The translations under genes and the position numbers were made by a program. This document shows positions 1 to 8,485 of a stretch of 64,000 nt of DNA, piece after piece. This DNA is from CAVVXN01 sp963772585 (lineage in GTDB: Bacteria > Planctomycetota > PLA2 > JAEUHO01). The DNA lies in NCBI GenBank assembly GCA_963772585.1, contig CAVYXV010000010.1:62001-126000 (forward strand), given 5' to 3'. Every line of letters starts with the position of its first letter. Position 1 is the stretch's first letter. The notes below the pieces were generated by a model. The model saw only the letters and a program-made list of their open reading frames with translations. It searched no databases and had not been told where the DNA came from.

Positions 1-43
1 TTCCCGTGCCGGCGAGAGCGGCGGAGCGGGGGAAGGAACGAAG

Positions 44-676
44 GTGCCGGTCGAGCCCCCGGGGCCCGCCGAAGGGGAGGCGAACCCGACCGGCCCCTCC
101 TCCGCCGACGCCGAGACGACGCCGACGGGCCCCATGCCGCCCGCGCCCGCGCCGGAGAGCCCGGAGCTGACCGCAGCCCGCGAGCGGCTCGCCGCCGCGG
201 AGCGCACGTACGCCGCGGCCCAGGCGGCGCTCTCCTCCTGGCTGCACGAGAACGCCGGGCGCCTCGCCAAGGCGGAGCGTGCGGATGCGGCCCGCGCGAT
301 CCAGGGCATGATCGAGCGCGAGCAGAAAGCGCTGGAGGAAGGCGCGCCGACGCCGGACGCGATGCGCGCGAGCAACCGGAAGCTCGCCACCGCGATCGCG
401 TCGGATCCGTCGATGCGGGAGGCCGCCGAGATCGTCTACGAGACCCTGCGCAGGGTGCCCTACGCGCCCGTCCGGGCGCGGCGGTGGCAGGACCTGAACT
501 TCCTCGCGCCGACGTTCTCCGACGCGGTGGCCGAACTCGTCCGGGGCGGGATGGTCGGCGTCGGTGAGGAACAGGCTGCGTTGCAGGAGAAGGTCGAGAG
601 GGCAGGAAAGGAGGCCGTGGCGGCCCGAACGGCGCTCGAAGCCCTGGAAGGCCCCGAGGCGTCGCCCCCGCGGTAG
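44..676 (+). CDS. hypothetical coiled-coil protein
   Basis: I do not recognise this 210-residue protein. The first 40 residues are Pro/Ala/Glu-rich and probably disordered. Residues 42-105 and the last 40 residues are Ala/Glu/Arg-rich and have coiled-coil character. No signal peptide or membrane segment is visible. The GTG start at 44 is preceded by a GGAAGG element at 31-36, which supports it, but the frame stays open to the window edge, so a longer protein is possible. It lies 37 bases upstream of a PhoU-like gene on the same strand and may be co-transcribed with it. No function is assigned. Confidence 0.55.
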   Translation: MPVEPPGPAEGEANPTGPSSADAETTPTGPMPPAPAPESPELTAARERLAAAERTYAAAQAALSSWLHENAGRLAKAERADAARAIQGMIEREQKALEEGAPTPDAMRASNRKLATAIASDPSMREAAEIVYETLRRVPYAPVRARRWQDLNFLAPTFSDAVAELVRGGMVGVGEEQAALQEKVERAGKEAVAARTALEALEGPEASPPR

Positions 677-713
677 CGGGGGGAGCGCCGACGGAGAGGG
701 GGCGGCCGCGGAC

Positions 714-1352
714 ATGGCGACGCACAACGAGCGACTGGAGGCGCGCAAGACCAGCGTGCGCGCCGCGCTGATGGACCTGGCCACCGCCGTCGACGAGAAC
801 CTGCGTGCCGTGCACCTCCTGCTCACGACGGAGGAGGAGGTAGCCCAGGGGCTCGCCTTCCAACCCACCGAGGCGCTGGCCGAGGCGGTCATGGACCGCA
901 GCATGGAGTTCCTCGGGCTCCAGAGCCCCGTGGCCACCGATCTCCGATGGGCCATGGCCGTCATCCGCGCCGGCAAGGACTACGAGCGCGTCCAAAACCT
1001 CGCGGCGGCGCTCCTCCGTCGGGTCAAGGTCCTCAGCTCGACCCTGCTCGCGGAGATCCTCCACGCGATGACGGAGGTGACGAGCGAGGTCCTCGCCCTG
1101 CACCGCCTCATCCTCGAGTTGCTGGGCGGCCGCGTGACCCTGGCCGAGATCCAGCCCCAGCTCAAGCTCCGGTACGCGACCATCGAGGCTCGGCTGGCCG
1201 AGGTGGAGAATCTCGCGATCGGCGCCATGGTCGAGGGGGACGAGGGGGCGGAGAACCTCCGCGAGCTGGTCCTCGCGACGCGCCACCTCAAGCGGATCTC
1301 GGACGAGATGGCGGTGATCCCGGGCGAGTTCCAGCGCTCCGCGTCCGCCTGA
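714..1352 (+). CDS. PhoU-like protein
   Basis: A 212-residue all-helical protein. The stretch around residues 68-85 (SPVATDLRWAMAVIRAGKDY) matches the PhoU signature in which a P-x-A-x-D-L-R core precedes a helix ending in a D-x-E-R-like motif (here DYERVQN). A second helical hairpin follows, as in the PhoU three-helix-bundle repeat. PhoU proteins bind metal clusters and modulate Pst phosphate transport and PhoR signalling. No pst or pho gene is adjacent, so the phosphate link is family knowledge only. The frame is open further upstream to 564, but that extension is Arg-rich and overlaps the preceding gene, so the ATG at 714 is preferred. It ends 17 bases from a convergent gene. Confidence 0.75.
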   Translation: MATHNERLEARKTSVRAALMDLATAVDENLRAVHLLLTTEEEVAQGLAFQPTEALAEAVMDRSMEFLGLQSPVATDLRWAMAVIRAGKDYERVQNLAAALLRRVKVLSSTLLAEILHAMTEVTSEVLALHRLILELLGGRVTLAEIQPQLKLRYATIEARLAEVENLAIGAMVEGDEGAENLRELVLATRHLKRISDEMAVIPGEFQRSASA

Positions 1353-1369
1353 CGCCCGGCCTCGTCCCC

Positions 1370-2722
1370 CTACCCCGCGGCCGCCAGCGCGGCGTCGAGC
1401 CGGGCCATGATCGCGTCGAGCCAATCGGCGTGCTCCGGCTTCATCACGCAGGCGCGCAGACACGTGACGGGTTCCCCGCCGGCGGCCGGCGACGGACAGC
1501 GCGTTGCGACCGTGCGGGCGGGGATCTTCGCCAACGCGAGCCACAAGCGCTCGTCGTGGGCGCGTTCGAACACGGCACGGGCCGCCGCCGACGCCGCCTG
1601 GGCGGTGGCCGCCTCGACGGCGAAGACCACGATGTCCAACTCGGGTTCGAGGAGCGGGACGAAGCGGGGGTGCCTCTCCAGCCGCGCCGCCAGCGCGCGA
1701 GCCCCCTCCAGGCAGCGGTCGAGGTGCGCCGCGAATTCTCCGCCCCTCTCGTAGGGCAGGAGGCGTTGTGTCGCCCAGAGGGCCACCGCCGCGGCACCCG
1801 GGCGCGAGCACTCGAGCGAGATCTCGCCGAGGTGCAGGTCGTCGGAGCTGAAGTAGGTGTAGGGCGAGTCGTGCCGGTAGACGCGGCCGACGGACGGATC
1901 GCGGAACAGGACGCACCCGCACCCGTACGGCTGCAAGCCGTGCTTGTGGGGATCGACGACGAGGGAATCGACCTCCGCCAGGGCGTCCACGGCGCGTCGG
2001 GCCTCCTCCCCGAGGCGGGACGCCAAGCGGAAGAACCCGCCGTAGGCGGCGTCGGCGTGGACGCGCACGCCGGCCCGGCGGCAACGCTCGAGGATCTTCG
2101 GCAGCGGATCCACCGCTCCCGTCGCCGTCGTCCCGATGGTCGCGACCACGACGGCGACGTCTCCCTGGGCCAGCGCGTGGTCGAGGGCGGCGAGATCCAT
2201 GCGACCGCGCTCGTCCGCCGCGACCTCGCGGAAGGGAATGCCGAGCACGCCGCTCAAGCGCCGGTGCGTGTAGTGGGCCTCGGAAGACGCGAGCACGGCG
2301 CCGCCTGCCGCCACCTCGCGGGCCACCCACAGCGACTCCAGGTTGGCCATCGTCCCGCCGCCGCAGAGGTGGCCGAGATGCGTGTCCCATCCGAAGAGCG
2401 CGGCCAGGCGAGCGACCGCCTCCTTCTCCATCGCCGAGCTGGCGCGGCCGCCGTCGATGGCGTGGTTGTTCGGGTTGATCCAGAGCGCGAGGGCGTAGGC
2501 GAGGCGCGCGACCGGGTGGGGCGGCTTCAGCATCTGCCCCACGTAGAGCGGGTGGAAGTAGGGATCGTTGTCGCGAAGCCGATCCGCCGTCTCCAGCAGC
2601 ACGCGACGCCAGTCGGGGCCGATCGCCTGGGGCAGCGGCGGCAGATCGCCGAAGCCAGCGTCGAGTTCGTCGAGCGCATCACCGAGGAGATCGAGCGTGG
2701 CGCGGTCGAGCCGGGCGTCCAC
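1370..2722 (-). CDS. PLP-dependent group II decarboxylase
   Basis: A 450-residue fold-type I PLP enzyme of the aromatic amino acid / glutamate decarboxylase superfamily. The internal-aldimine lysine is K260 in the motif VVDPHKHGLQPYGCG. H150 (SSEAHYT) would stack on the cofactor ring and D224 (HADAAYGG) would bind its pyridine nitrogen. Length matches the family. The substrate cannot be told from sequence; tyrosine, tryptophan, aspartate and DOPA decarboxylases share these motifs. It starts with GTG three bases after the stop of the STAS gene, so the two are translationally linked, though no functional link is obvious. Confidence 0.85.
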   Translation of the reverse strand: MDARLDRATLDLLGDALDELDAGFGDLPPLPQAIGPDWRRVLLETADRLRDNDPYFHPLYVGQMLKPPHPVARLAYALALWINPNNHAIDGGRASSAMEKEAVARLAALFGWDTHLGHLCGGGTMANLESLWVAREVAAGGAVLASSEAHYTHRRLSGVLGIPFREVAADERGRMDLAALDHALAQGDVAVVVATIGTTATGAVDPLPKILERCRRAGVRVHADAAYGGFFRLASRLGEEARRAVDALAEVDSLVVDPHKHGLQPYGCGCVLFRDPSVGRVYRHDSPYTYFSSDDLHLGEISLECSRPGAAAVALWATQRLLPYERGGEFAAHLDRCLEGARALAARLERHPRFVPLLEPELDIVVFAVEAATAQAASAAARAVFERAHDERLWLALAKIPARTVATRCPSPAAGGEPVTCLRACVMKPEHADWLDAIMARLDAALAAAG

Positions 2723-2725
2723 GGA

Positions 2726-3064
2726 TCAGCCGGCGAAGCTCTGCACCGCCTGCTCGCAGTCCTCGAACACCTGGAACGCCTTGTCCAGCCCCGTCATCTC
2801 GAACAATCGGCGGACGAAGCCCGTGAGCCCGCAGAGTCGGAGGTCGCCGCCGGCCTCGCGGAGGTTCTTCAGACCCCACACGAGCGTGCCGAGGGCGGTG
2901 CTGTCGAGGAACCCGACCTTGCCCATGTCGAACACGGCCTGCACGGCAGCGTCTTCCTTCAGCCGGACGAAGAGCGTCTTCAGTTCGTGTTCGTCCGAGG
3001 AGCCGATGTCGCCCGCGAACCGGACGATGCGCGCCGCCGGTCTCTCGTCGGTGTCGTACTGCAT
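2726..3064 (-). CDS. STAS-domain anti-anti-sigma factor
   Basis: A single-domain 112-residue STAS protein. It has the central beta strand and the motif GFLDSTALGTLVWG; S55 aligns with the serine that anti-sigma kinases phosphorylate in SpoIIAA/RsbV. Such proteins sequester an anti-sigma factor when unphosphorylated. No kinase, phosphatase or sigma factor gene lies next to it, so the partners must be encoded elsewhere. The ATG at 3064 is preceded by a GGAGG-type ribosome binding site. It is first in a two-gene unit with the PLP decarboxylase. Confidence 0.85.
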   Translation of the reverse strand: MQYDTDERPAARIVRFAGDIGSSDEHELKTLFVRLKEDAAVQAVFDMGKVGFLDSTALGTLVWGLKNLREAGGDLRLCGLTGFVRRLFEMTGLDKAFQVFEDCEQAVQSFAG

Positions 3065-3197
3065 GGACCGCCTCCGCGGGGATCATACGGAACCGGGCAC
3101 CCGACCGCCCGAATTCGACGCCCGGCGCCCCGCAGGGGGCGGCGGACCCGGGAGGCCCCGCCCGGAGAGGGGGGACGAGCCGGCCCGGATCCTCCTG

Positions 3198-3262
3198 TTG
3201 ACGCCCACCCTCGCAAAGGGGTAGACCCAAGCGCCCCGCGGCGGCGTTCCCAGGGGACGCCG
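3198..3262 (+). promoter_or_regulatory. candidate promoter and leader hairpin
   Basis: A TTGACG element at 3198-3203 is followed after 18 bases by TAGACC at 3222-3227, a weak sigma-70-like pair. Downstream at 3242-3262 lies a near-perfect palindrome (CGGCGT ... ACGCCG) that could fold in the leader just before the ribosome binding site GGAGGA at 3273-3278. Assignment is by eye only. Confidence 0.35.
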
Positions 3263-3285
3263 TCGCGGTTTCGGAGGATCCCCCC

Positions 3286-5151
3286 ATGGCCAAGCTGGCT
3301 TCCCACGTCGTTCTCCCGGCCCTGGTCCTGCTGGTCGGTCTGCTGCCGGCCTCGCCCACGCGGGCCGACGAGCCCTCGGGGGACGCCCTCGTCACCCAGA
3401 TCTTCGAGGTCGGCGCGCTCACGGGCGGGGTGGTGTCGTACATTCCCGGCCGACTGGGGACGATTTCCCCCGACATGGTCAGCGACGAGGACAACCCCTT
3501 GTTCGGGGCGGAGGGCGAGGAGCCGGTCCTTCCGCGGGGGAGCATCGACGAGCTGATCGACGTGCTCCAGACCACGGTGGCTCCGGTCTTCTGGGAGGTG
3601 ACGGACGGCGCCGCCATCGAGAGCCTGGGCGAGGACCGCCTCATCGTGCGAGCGACGACGGAGGTGATGGGGCAGGTGGCCGAACGCCTCGCCGCCTTCG
3701 AGCGCTCGAGCCTCGCGACGCTCTCCCTCGACTTCGTCGTGCTGGAGGGGGCGCCGCTCGACCGCGGAGCCGGGGTCGCGTTGACCGACGATCGCGTCTC
3801 GCAACTGCTCGCGAAGGGCCCGATCCGGCACGTCCTCTCCCTCGCGCTCGTGGACGATCAGGTCGGGGTGGCCTCCGCCGTCACCGAGCAGGCGTACGTC
3901 GAGGACTACGACGTCGAGGTCGCGACGAAGGCGACCGCCGCCGATCCCATCGTGGGCATCGCGACCTACGGCATGGAGGTCGCCGCGTCCGGCTGGCCCT
4001 CCGGCGACGCGGGAAGGCTGTTCGTCCGGGTCCGCGTGCAGATCGCCGAGCCCAGGGCCGTCGCCCACCACACGCTGGCCGGCGACACCCGCATCGAGCT
4101 TCCCCGCTACGCGGCCGCTCCCGTCTCCTTCGAGGCGCTCGTGGAGCCCGGTCGTTGGTATGCCGCGCCCGGCGCGGAGATCGACCAACGCGCCTTCACG
4201 CTCCTCTACCGCGCTCGGCGCACACCGGCGCCCGTCTCCGCCGCGCGACCGGACACGCTGCCGCCCTGGCCCGCTCCGGACACCGCCCCCCTGCAACTCG
4301 GCTTCTTCGACGTCCGCGACCTGAATGCGCCGCTGTGGGACACGCAGGCGGAAGACGTGCACCTCGTCCCGTCGAACTTCACCCTGCCCGAGCGTCCCGA
4401 GCTTCCCGAACCGCAGCCCACCTTCCCCATCGACGCGCTCGTGGACTTCCTCACGCGCTTTGCCCCGTCGCGAGCGTGGAACAGGACGGGCACCGAGATC
4501 GAGGCCCGCAACGGCACCCTCGTCGTGCACCAGACCCCGTCGATGATCGCCGCGATCCGGTCCCGGCTCGAGGCCATCCGGCAGCACTCGCTCCGGAGCA
4601 CCGACGTGGAGTTCCAACTCCTGGACGTCCCTACGCCCCTCGCGCTGGCCCTCGGCAGCGGCCCGGACGGCGGCGGTCGTCTCTCGCTCTCCGATCGGGC
4701 CCTCGCCGGACTCGACGCCGCCATCGGCTCGGGCGAGGCGCGCGCCGTGGCCCGCGCCCGCGCTTCCGCGATACGCGGCACGCTCCAGGCGCTCGCCAAC
4801 GGCGTCCGCCGGCACTACATCGCCGACTACGAGATCGAGATCGCCGAAGACTCCGCCATCCCCAACCCCATCGTGCAGCAGTTCTTCGAAGGGCTGGTCG
4901 CCGAGTGCCGGCCCGTCCTCTCCGCCGACGGCAGGGGGGCGAGGATCTCGCTTCGCTTCAGCGCGAGCCGCCTGGACGCGATGGCCCAGGCCACGACCCC
5001 GCACGGGCCCATCGACACACCGATGCTGAGCATCCTCGAGTCCCGAAGCGACGTGTTCGTTCCGCTGGGCCGAACGGCCCTCGTCTACGCGGGCGGCGAC
5101 GGCGAGCGGACCCGGATCCTGCTCGCGACCCCGACGGTCGAAGCGCGGTAG
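3286..5151 (+). CDS. exported protein with secretin-like repeat domains
   Basis: A 621-residue exported protein with a clear signal peptide (hydrophobic core about residues 9-22, cleavage after TRA). Two units, around residues 85-140 and 380-450, each have a short beta-rich element, a phrase such as LIVRAT or TLVVHQT, and an amphipathic helix of the type VAERLAAFE. That pattern recalls the small ring-building domains preceding secretin barrels. No secretin barrel domain is present, so this is not a GspD. The ATG at 3286 follows a GGAGGA site with seven-base spacing. A function in a secretion or envelope complex is only a guess. Confidence 0.6.
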   Translation: MAKLASHVVLPALVLLVGLLPASPTRADEPSGDALVTQIFEVGALTGGVVSYIPGRLGTISPDMVSDEDNPLFGAEGEEPVLPRGSIDELIDVLQTTVAPVFWEVTDGAAIESLGEDRLIVRATTEVMGQVAERLAAFERSSLATLSLDFVVLEGAPLDRGAGVALTDDRVSQLLAKGPIRHVLSLALVDDQVGVASAVTEQAYVEDYDVEVATKATAADPIVGIATYGMEVAASGWPSGDAGRLFVRVRVQIAEPRAVAHHTLAGDTRIELPRYAAAPVSFEALVEPGRWYAAPGAEIDQRAFTLLYRARRTPAPVSAARPDTLPPWPAPDTAPLQLGFFDVRDLNAPLWDTQAEDVHLVPSNFTLPERPELPEPQPTFPIDALVDFLTRFAPSRAWNRTGTEIEARNGTLVVHQTPSMIAAIRSRLEAIRQHSLRSTDVEFQLLDVPTPLALALGSGPDGGGRLSLSDRALAGLDAAIGSGEARAVARARASAIRGTLQALANGVRRHYIADYEIEIAEDSAIPNPIVQQFFEGLVAECRPVLSADGRGARISLRFSASRLDAMAQATTPHGPIDTPMLSILESRSDVFVPLGRTALVYAGGDGERTRILLATPTVEAR

Positions 5152-5216
5152 CGTAGCGGCCCGTTGCGTCGCCTCGCCCTCCCGCTCCGCTTCTGCTGCT
5201 GCTGCTGCCGCTGCTG

Positions 5217-8200
5217 TTGCCGGCCATGCCCGCCGTCGGGGCGGAGCGGGCGCCGCGCGGCATGGCCTTCCTCTCTTCCGCGATCGGACGCGAGATCGCG
5301 CCCGAGGAGGTCGAGGCCGTCGTCTCGTCGTGTCACCTCGACCTCGTGGTGTTCGACTTCGCCTGGGTCACGTTCCACTTCCCGCGCACCGATCTCGAGG
5401 CGGTGGACGCGCTCGCGCGCCGGCTGAGGGAGCGCGGCGTCGCCGTCGCCGCGATGTACCGCCCCCGGGCGCTCTCGGCCTCGGACGCGGACGTTCACTT
5501 CGCCCTCGACGAGAAGGGCGAGGCACCCGCGCACCACCTCCCGCTCTGCTTCGCGCACGAGGACTCCGTCCGGTGGGGGGCGTCGTGGGGGGAGCGGATC
5601 CTGGAGGGCTGCCCCTCCATCGACCGGATCGTCCTCTACAACGTCCAGGCGCCGTGCCGGTGCGAGCGGTGTCGCGACGGGCGGGGCGAGGAGCACGCGC
5701 GGGACTTCGTGCGCGAGGCGCGCGATCGGTTCCGGAAGGTGCGCCCGAACGCGAAGGTCGGCCACGTGGGCGTCGGGCTCGAGTACGCCGACCTCCTCGA
5801 CTTCGTCTGGCCCTTCCTCGCCGTGAACCGGGGCGCGGACGGGGCTCCCGTCGACGCCGACGCCCTGGTCGCAGCGTGGCGGAAGCGCTTCGCCGCCGCC
5901 CCCTCCCCGCAGCCCCTCCCCCTGGCCAAGATCTGCTGGGCGTCCGCCACGACGAACACGACCGAGGACGTCGCCGCGGTCGTCCGCGCGCTCGACCGCG
6001 CGAAGGCGGGGTTCGTCCTCTGGTACTACGGGTGGCTCTTCCATCCCGACGACGGCCGCTACGACCCCGAGGGGATCGTCGCCGCGCTCGGCGGGGAGGG
6101 GGCGGCGCTCAAGCGCTGGCTCGCTCGACCGCCCAGGACCCCGGTCGATCCGCGGCAGTGGGTGTGGTTCGAGAGCCGCGAGTCGCCGGGCGGTCCCCGG
6201 CTCGAGGTGCAGAAGGGACGCCGCGCGCCCGAGACCATCCGGGCGGAGGCGGATGCCGTGCTGATCTCGTACCTCGCCGACGGCGCGTTCGGCGCCCTCC
6301 CGCGGCTCCCCCTCTCGCTCGGCGACACGAACCGCGTCCTGCTCCGCTTCCCCGTGGGCAAGGCCTGGGGCGGCGCCGACGGCGTGCTCCGGCTCGCGCT
6401 CCACCTCTCGGAGATCCCGCCGACCGCGCCCTTCGACGTCGCCGTGCACGTGGTGACCGGTGCGTGGGAGGAGGGCACGGCCACCTGGAACCAAGCGCCG
6501 TCGTTCGAGGCGGAGCCCGTCGCGACGGCGACGGTCCTCCCGCGGGAGGGCGAGGTCTCCGTGGATCTCCGCGACCTGCCCGGAAAGTGGGCCTCGGGTC
6601 GGAGACCGAACCACGGGATCCTGTTGAAGGTCGCGCGGCCCGTCGCCGCCCCCGCGTCGGAGCCGCCGCCGCGGTCGCCTGCGGCCGGCGAGCGCGCGCT
6701 CGACCGCGCCGAGGCCCTCTGGCCGTGGGCGGCGAACGCCGAGGACGCGAAGCGTCGCGCCGCCGCGAAGCAGAAGCTCGTCCTCGCCGTGGTCACGGCA
6801 TCGTTCGGCGGCGCGGAGCGCACCGACGGCGAGGCGCGCTTCCTCGCCACGGTCCTCTCCCACCCCGGCGTCGCCGCCTTCGGGGTGGCGTCCTTCGTCC
6901 CGGTCCGCGTCCGCGTCCACCCGGCGACGGTCACGCTGCCGGCGCAAGACGCCTCCGACGACCCGCTGGCCGCGCTCGGAAGCACGGCCCGCGAGGCGAA
7001 GCCCCCGGCGCTCCTCGTTGCGACGCCGAAGGGCCGGACGCTGGCGGTCCTCCCCTCGGTCGGCACGTTCGACCACGGGACGACGCTCGCCTTCCTCTCG
7101 GGTGCGCTCGTCGCGGCGGGCCGGGACGCAGGGGCCTCGCCGCCCCCGCCGGGCGCCGTCGGACGCGCCCTCGATCGGGTCCGGCGGGGGCGTTTCGACG
7201 CCGCCGTCCCGGCGCTCGAGGCGGCGCGCGAGCACGCGGGCGCGCGCGCGGGCGAGGTCGCCTACTGGCTCGCGGCGCTCTGCTGGCGCCGGGGCGAGCG
7301 AGCGCGCGCCGTGGACCTCCTCCGCTCGATCGCCCCGGACGACCCCTTCGCCGTGAAGGCGGCGATCCGCCTCGCGTTCCCCGACCGGGTGGCCCTCTCC
7401 GAGGCGATCGCCGAGCCCGCGCTCGCCGGCGGGCGCGCGGTCTCGGAGGTGGTCGTCCCGGAGAAGGGGGAGGGGAGCCTCCTCGCGCGCGCGCTCGATG
7501 CGCTTCTCGCCCTCCAGTCCCCGGACGGGAGCTGGCCCGTCGCGGAGACGACGGTCGCGGCCTACCGGCCGGGCGTGACGACCCTCGCCGCGCACGCCTT
7601 GCTGGTCTACCGGTCCCACGTCGCGGGGGCGCGGAAGCGCCGCGTCCTCGCCGCGCTCGACCGCGCCGATGCCTGGCTCGACGAGAACGTGCTCCAGGCC
7701 GATCCCCGGGCCCTGAACTCGTTCGCCGCCGCCTACCACCTGGAGTACCGCCTGGCTGCGCTCGCCGACCGCCGCGCCGCGAAGGCCGACGTCGCCGGCG
7801 CCGTCGCCCAGCTCGTGGGGGGCGAGCTCGGAAACGGCGCCTGGTCCTACGATCGGCGCTTCGGCGAGACCTGGAAGGGCGGCATCGGCGGATGGCCCGA
7901 GACGACGAGGGGTCGGGCCCACAGCATGAACACGGCGCTCGCCCTCCTCGCGCTCACCGACGCCCGGGCCGCCGGATTCGACGTGCCCGACGACGCGCTC
8001 GCCGCGGGCGGGAAGGCGCTCCGAGCCATGAAGGCGGGTCCGGCCCGGTGGACCTACACGTGGCCCGAGCCCCGGAACTTCGAGTCCGAGGACGCGTCGA
8101 TCGCACGGGCGCCGCTTTGCGAGCAGGCGCTCGTAGGGCTCGGCGTCGGGTCGGAGGAGGACCTGAGGAAGGCGCTGGATCTCTTCATGGAACACCGCCG

Positions 8201-8477
8201 AGGGCTGCGGGATGCCGCGAAGCTCTCCGAGTCGTGGCTCCCGCCGCACGCCTACTCCGACTACTTCTACTTCTTCGCGACCTACCACGCGGCGCGGGCG
8301 CTCACGGCGCTCGGCGATGCCCGCGCGAAGCGCGACCTGCAGACGCTCCGGGGCGACCTTCGGCGGATCGTGGAACCCGACGGCACCTGGATCGACGACC
8401 CCGCCATCGGGAAGGCCTACGGGACGGCGATGGCCCTGCTCGTCTTCGATCTCGCGGGCGCGGTGCCGTCGCGGTGA
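5217..8477 (+). CDS. giant multidomain exported protein (TIM-barrel-like / DNRLRE / thioredoxin-like / cyclase-like toroid)
   Basis: The first uninterrupted start in this frame is TTG at 5217, giving 1086 residues. Residues 15-300 look like a TIM-barrel glycosidase-like domain with a Cys knuckle (CRCERCRDG). Residues about 365-470 resemble a DNRLRE domain, a carbohydrate-binding-module-like beta fold (note GTATWNQAPSF). A thioredoxin-fold-like stretch and a short helical TPR-like segment follow. The C-terminal 350 residues contain LLALQSPDGSWPV and repeated helical pairs typical of the alpha/alpha toroid of terpene cyclases and prenyltransferase-like proteins. Bases just upstream encode a perfect Leu-rich signal-peptide core in this frame but without a start; the Met-Arg-Arg n-region is in another frame from TTG 5164. 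One missing base in the C run near 5180 would join them, so the real start is probably 5164. Confidence 0.65.
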   Translation: MPAMPAVGAERAPRGMAFLSSAIGREIAPEEVEAVVSSCHLDLVVFDFAWVTFHFPRTDLEAVDALARRLRERGVAVAAMYRPRALSASDADVHFALDEKGEAPAHHLPLCFAHEDSVRWGASWGERILEGCPSIDRIVLYNVQAPCRCERCRDGRGEEHARDFVREARDRFRKVRPNAKVGHVGVGLEYADLLDFVWPFLAVNRGADGAPVDADALVAAWRKRFAAAPSPQPLPLAKICWASATTNTTEDVAAVVRALDRAKAGFVLWYYGWLFHPDDGRYDPEGIVAALGGEGAALKRWLARPPRTPVDPRQWVWFESRESPGGPRLEVQKGRRAPETIRAEADAVLISYLADGAFGALPRLPLSLGDTNRVLLRFPVGKAWGGADGVLRLALHLSEIPPTAPFDVAVHVVTGAWEEGTATWNQAPSFEAEPVATATVLPREGEVSVDLRDLPGKWASGRRPNHGILLKVARPVAAPASEPPPRSPAAGERALDRAEALWPWAANAEDAKRRAAAKQKLVLAVVTASFGGAERTDGEARFLATVLSHPGVAAFGVASFVPVRVRVHPATVTLPAQDASDDPLAALGSTAREAKPPALLVATPKGRTLAVLPSVGTFDHGTTLAFLSGALVAAGRDAGASPPPPGAVGRALDRVRRGRFDAAVPALEAAREHAGARAGEVAYWLAALCWRRGERARAVDLLRSIAPDDPFAVKAAIRLAFPDRVALSEAIAEPALAGGRAVSEVVVPEKGEGSLLARALDALLALQSPDGSWPVAETTVAAYRPGVTTLAAHALLVYRSHVAGARKRRVLAALDRADAWLDENVLQADPRALNSFAAAYHLEYRLAALADRRAAKADVAGAVAQLVGGELGNGAWSYDRRFGETWKGGIGGWPETTRGRAHSMNTALALLALTDARAAGFDVPDDALAAGGKALRAMKAGPARWTYTWPEPRNFESEDASIARAPLCEQALVGLGVGSEEDLRKALDLFMEHRRGLRDAAKLSESWLPPHAYSDYFYFFATYHAARALTALGDARAKRDLQTLRGDLRRIVEPDGTWIDDPAIGKAYGTAMALLVFDLAGAVPSR

Positions 8478-8485
8478 GCGTGGGC

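Noticed and set aside
5164..5427. A short Cys-rich frame beginning at TTG 5164
   Set aside because: Its poly-Cys run is just the CTG-rich signal-peptide codons read out of frame; the N-terminal Met-Arg-Arg part more likely belongs to the large gene after adding one base.
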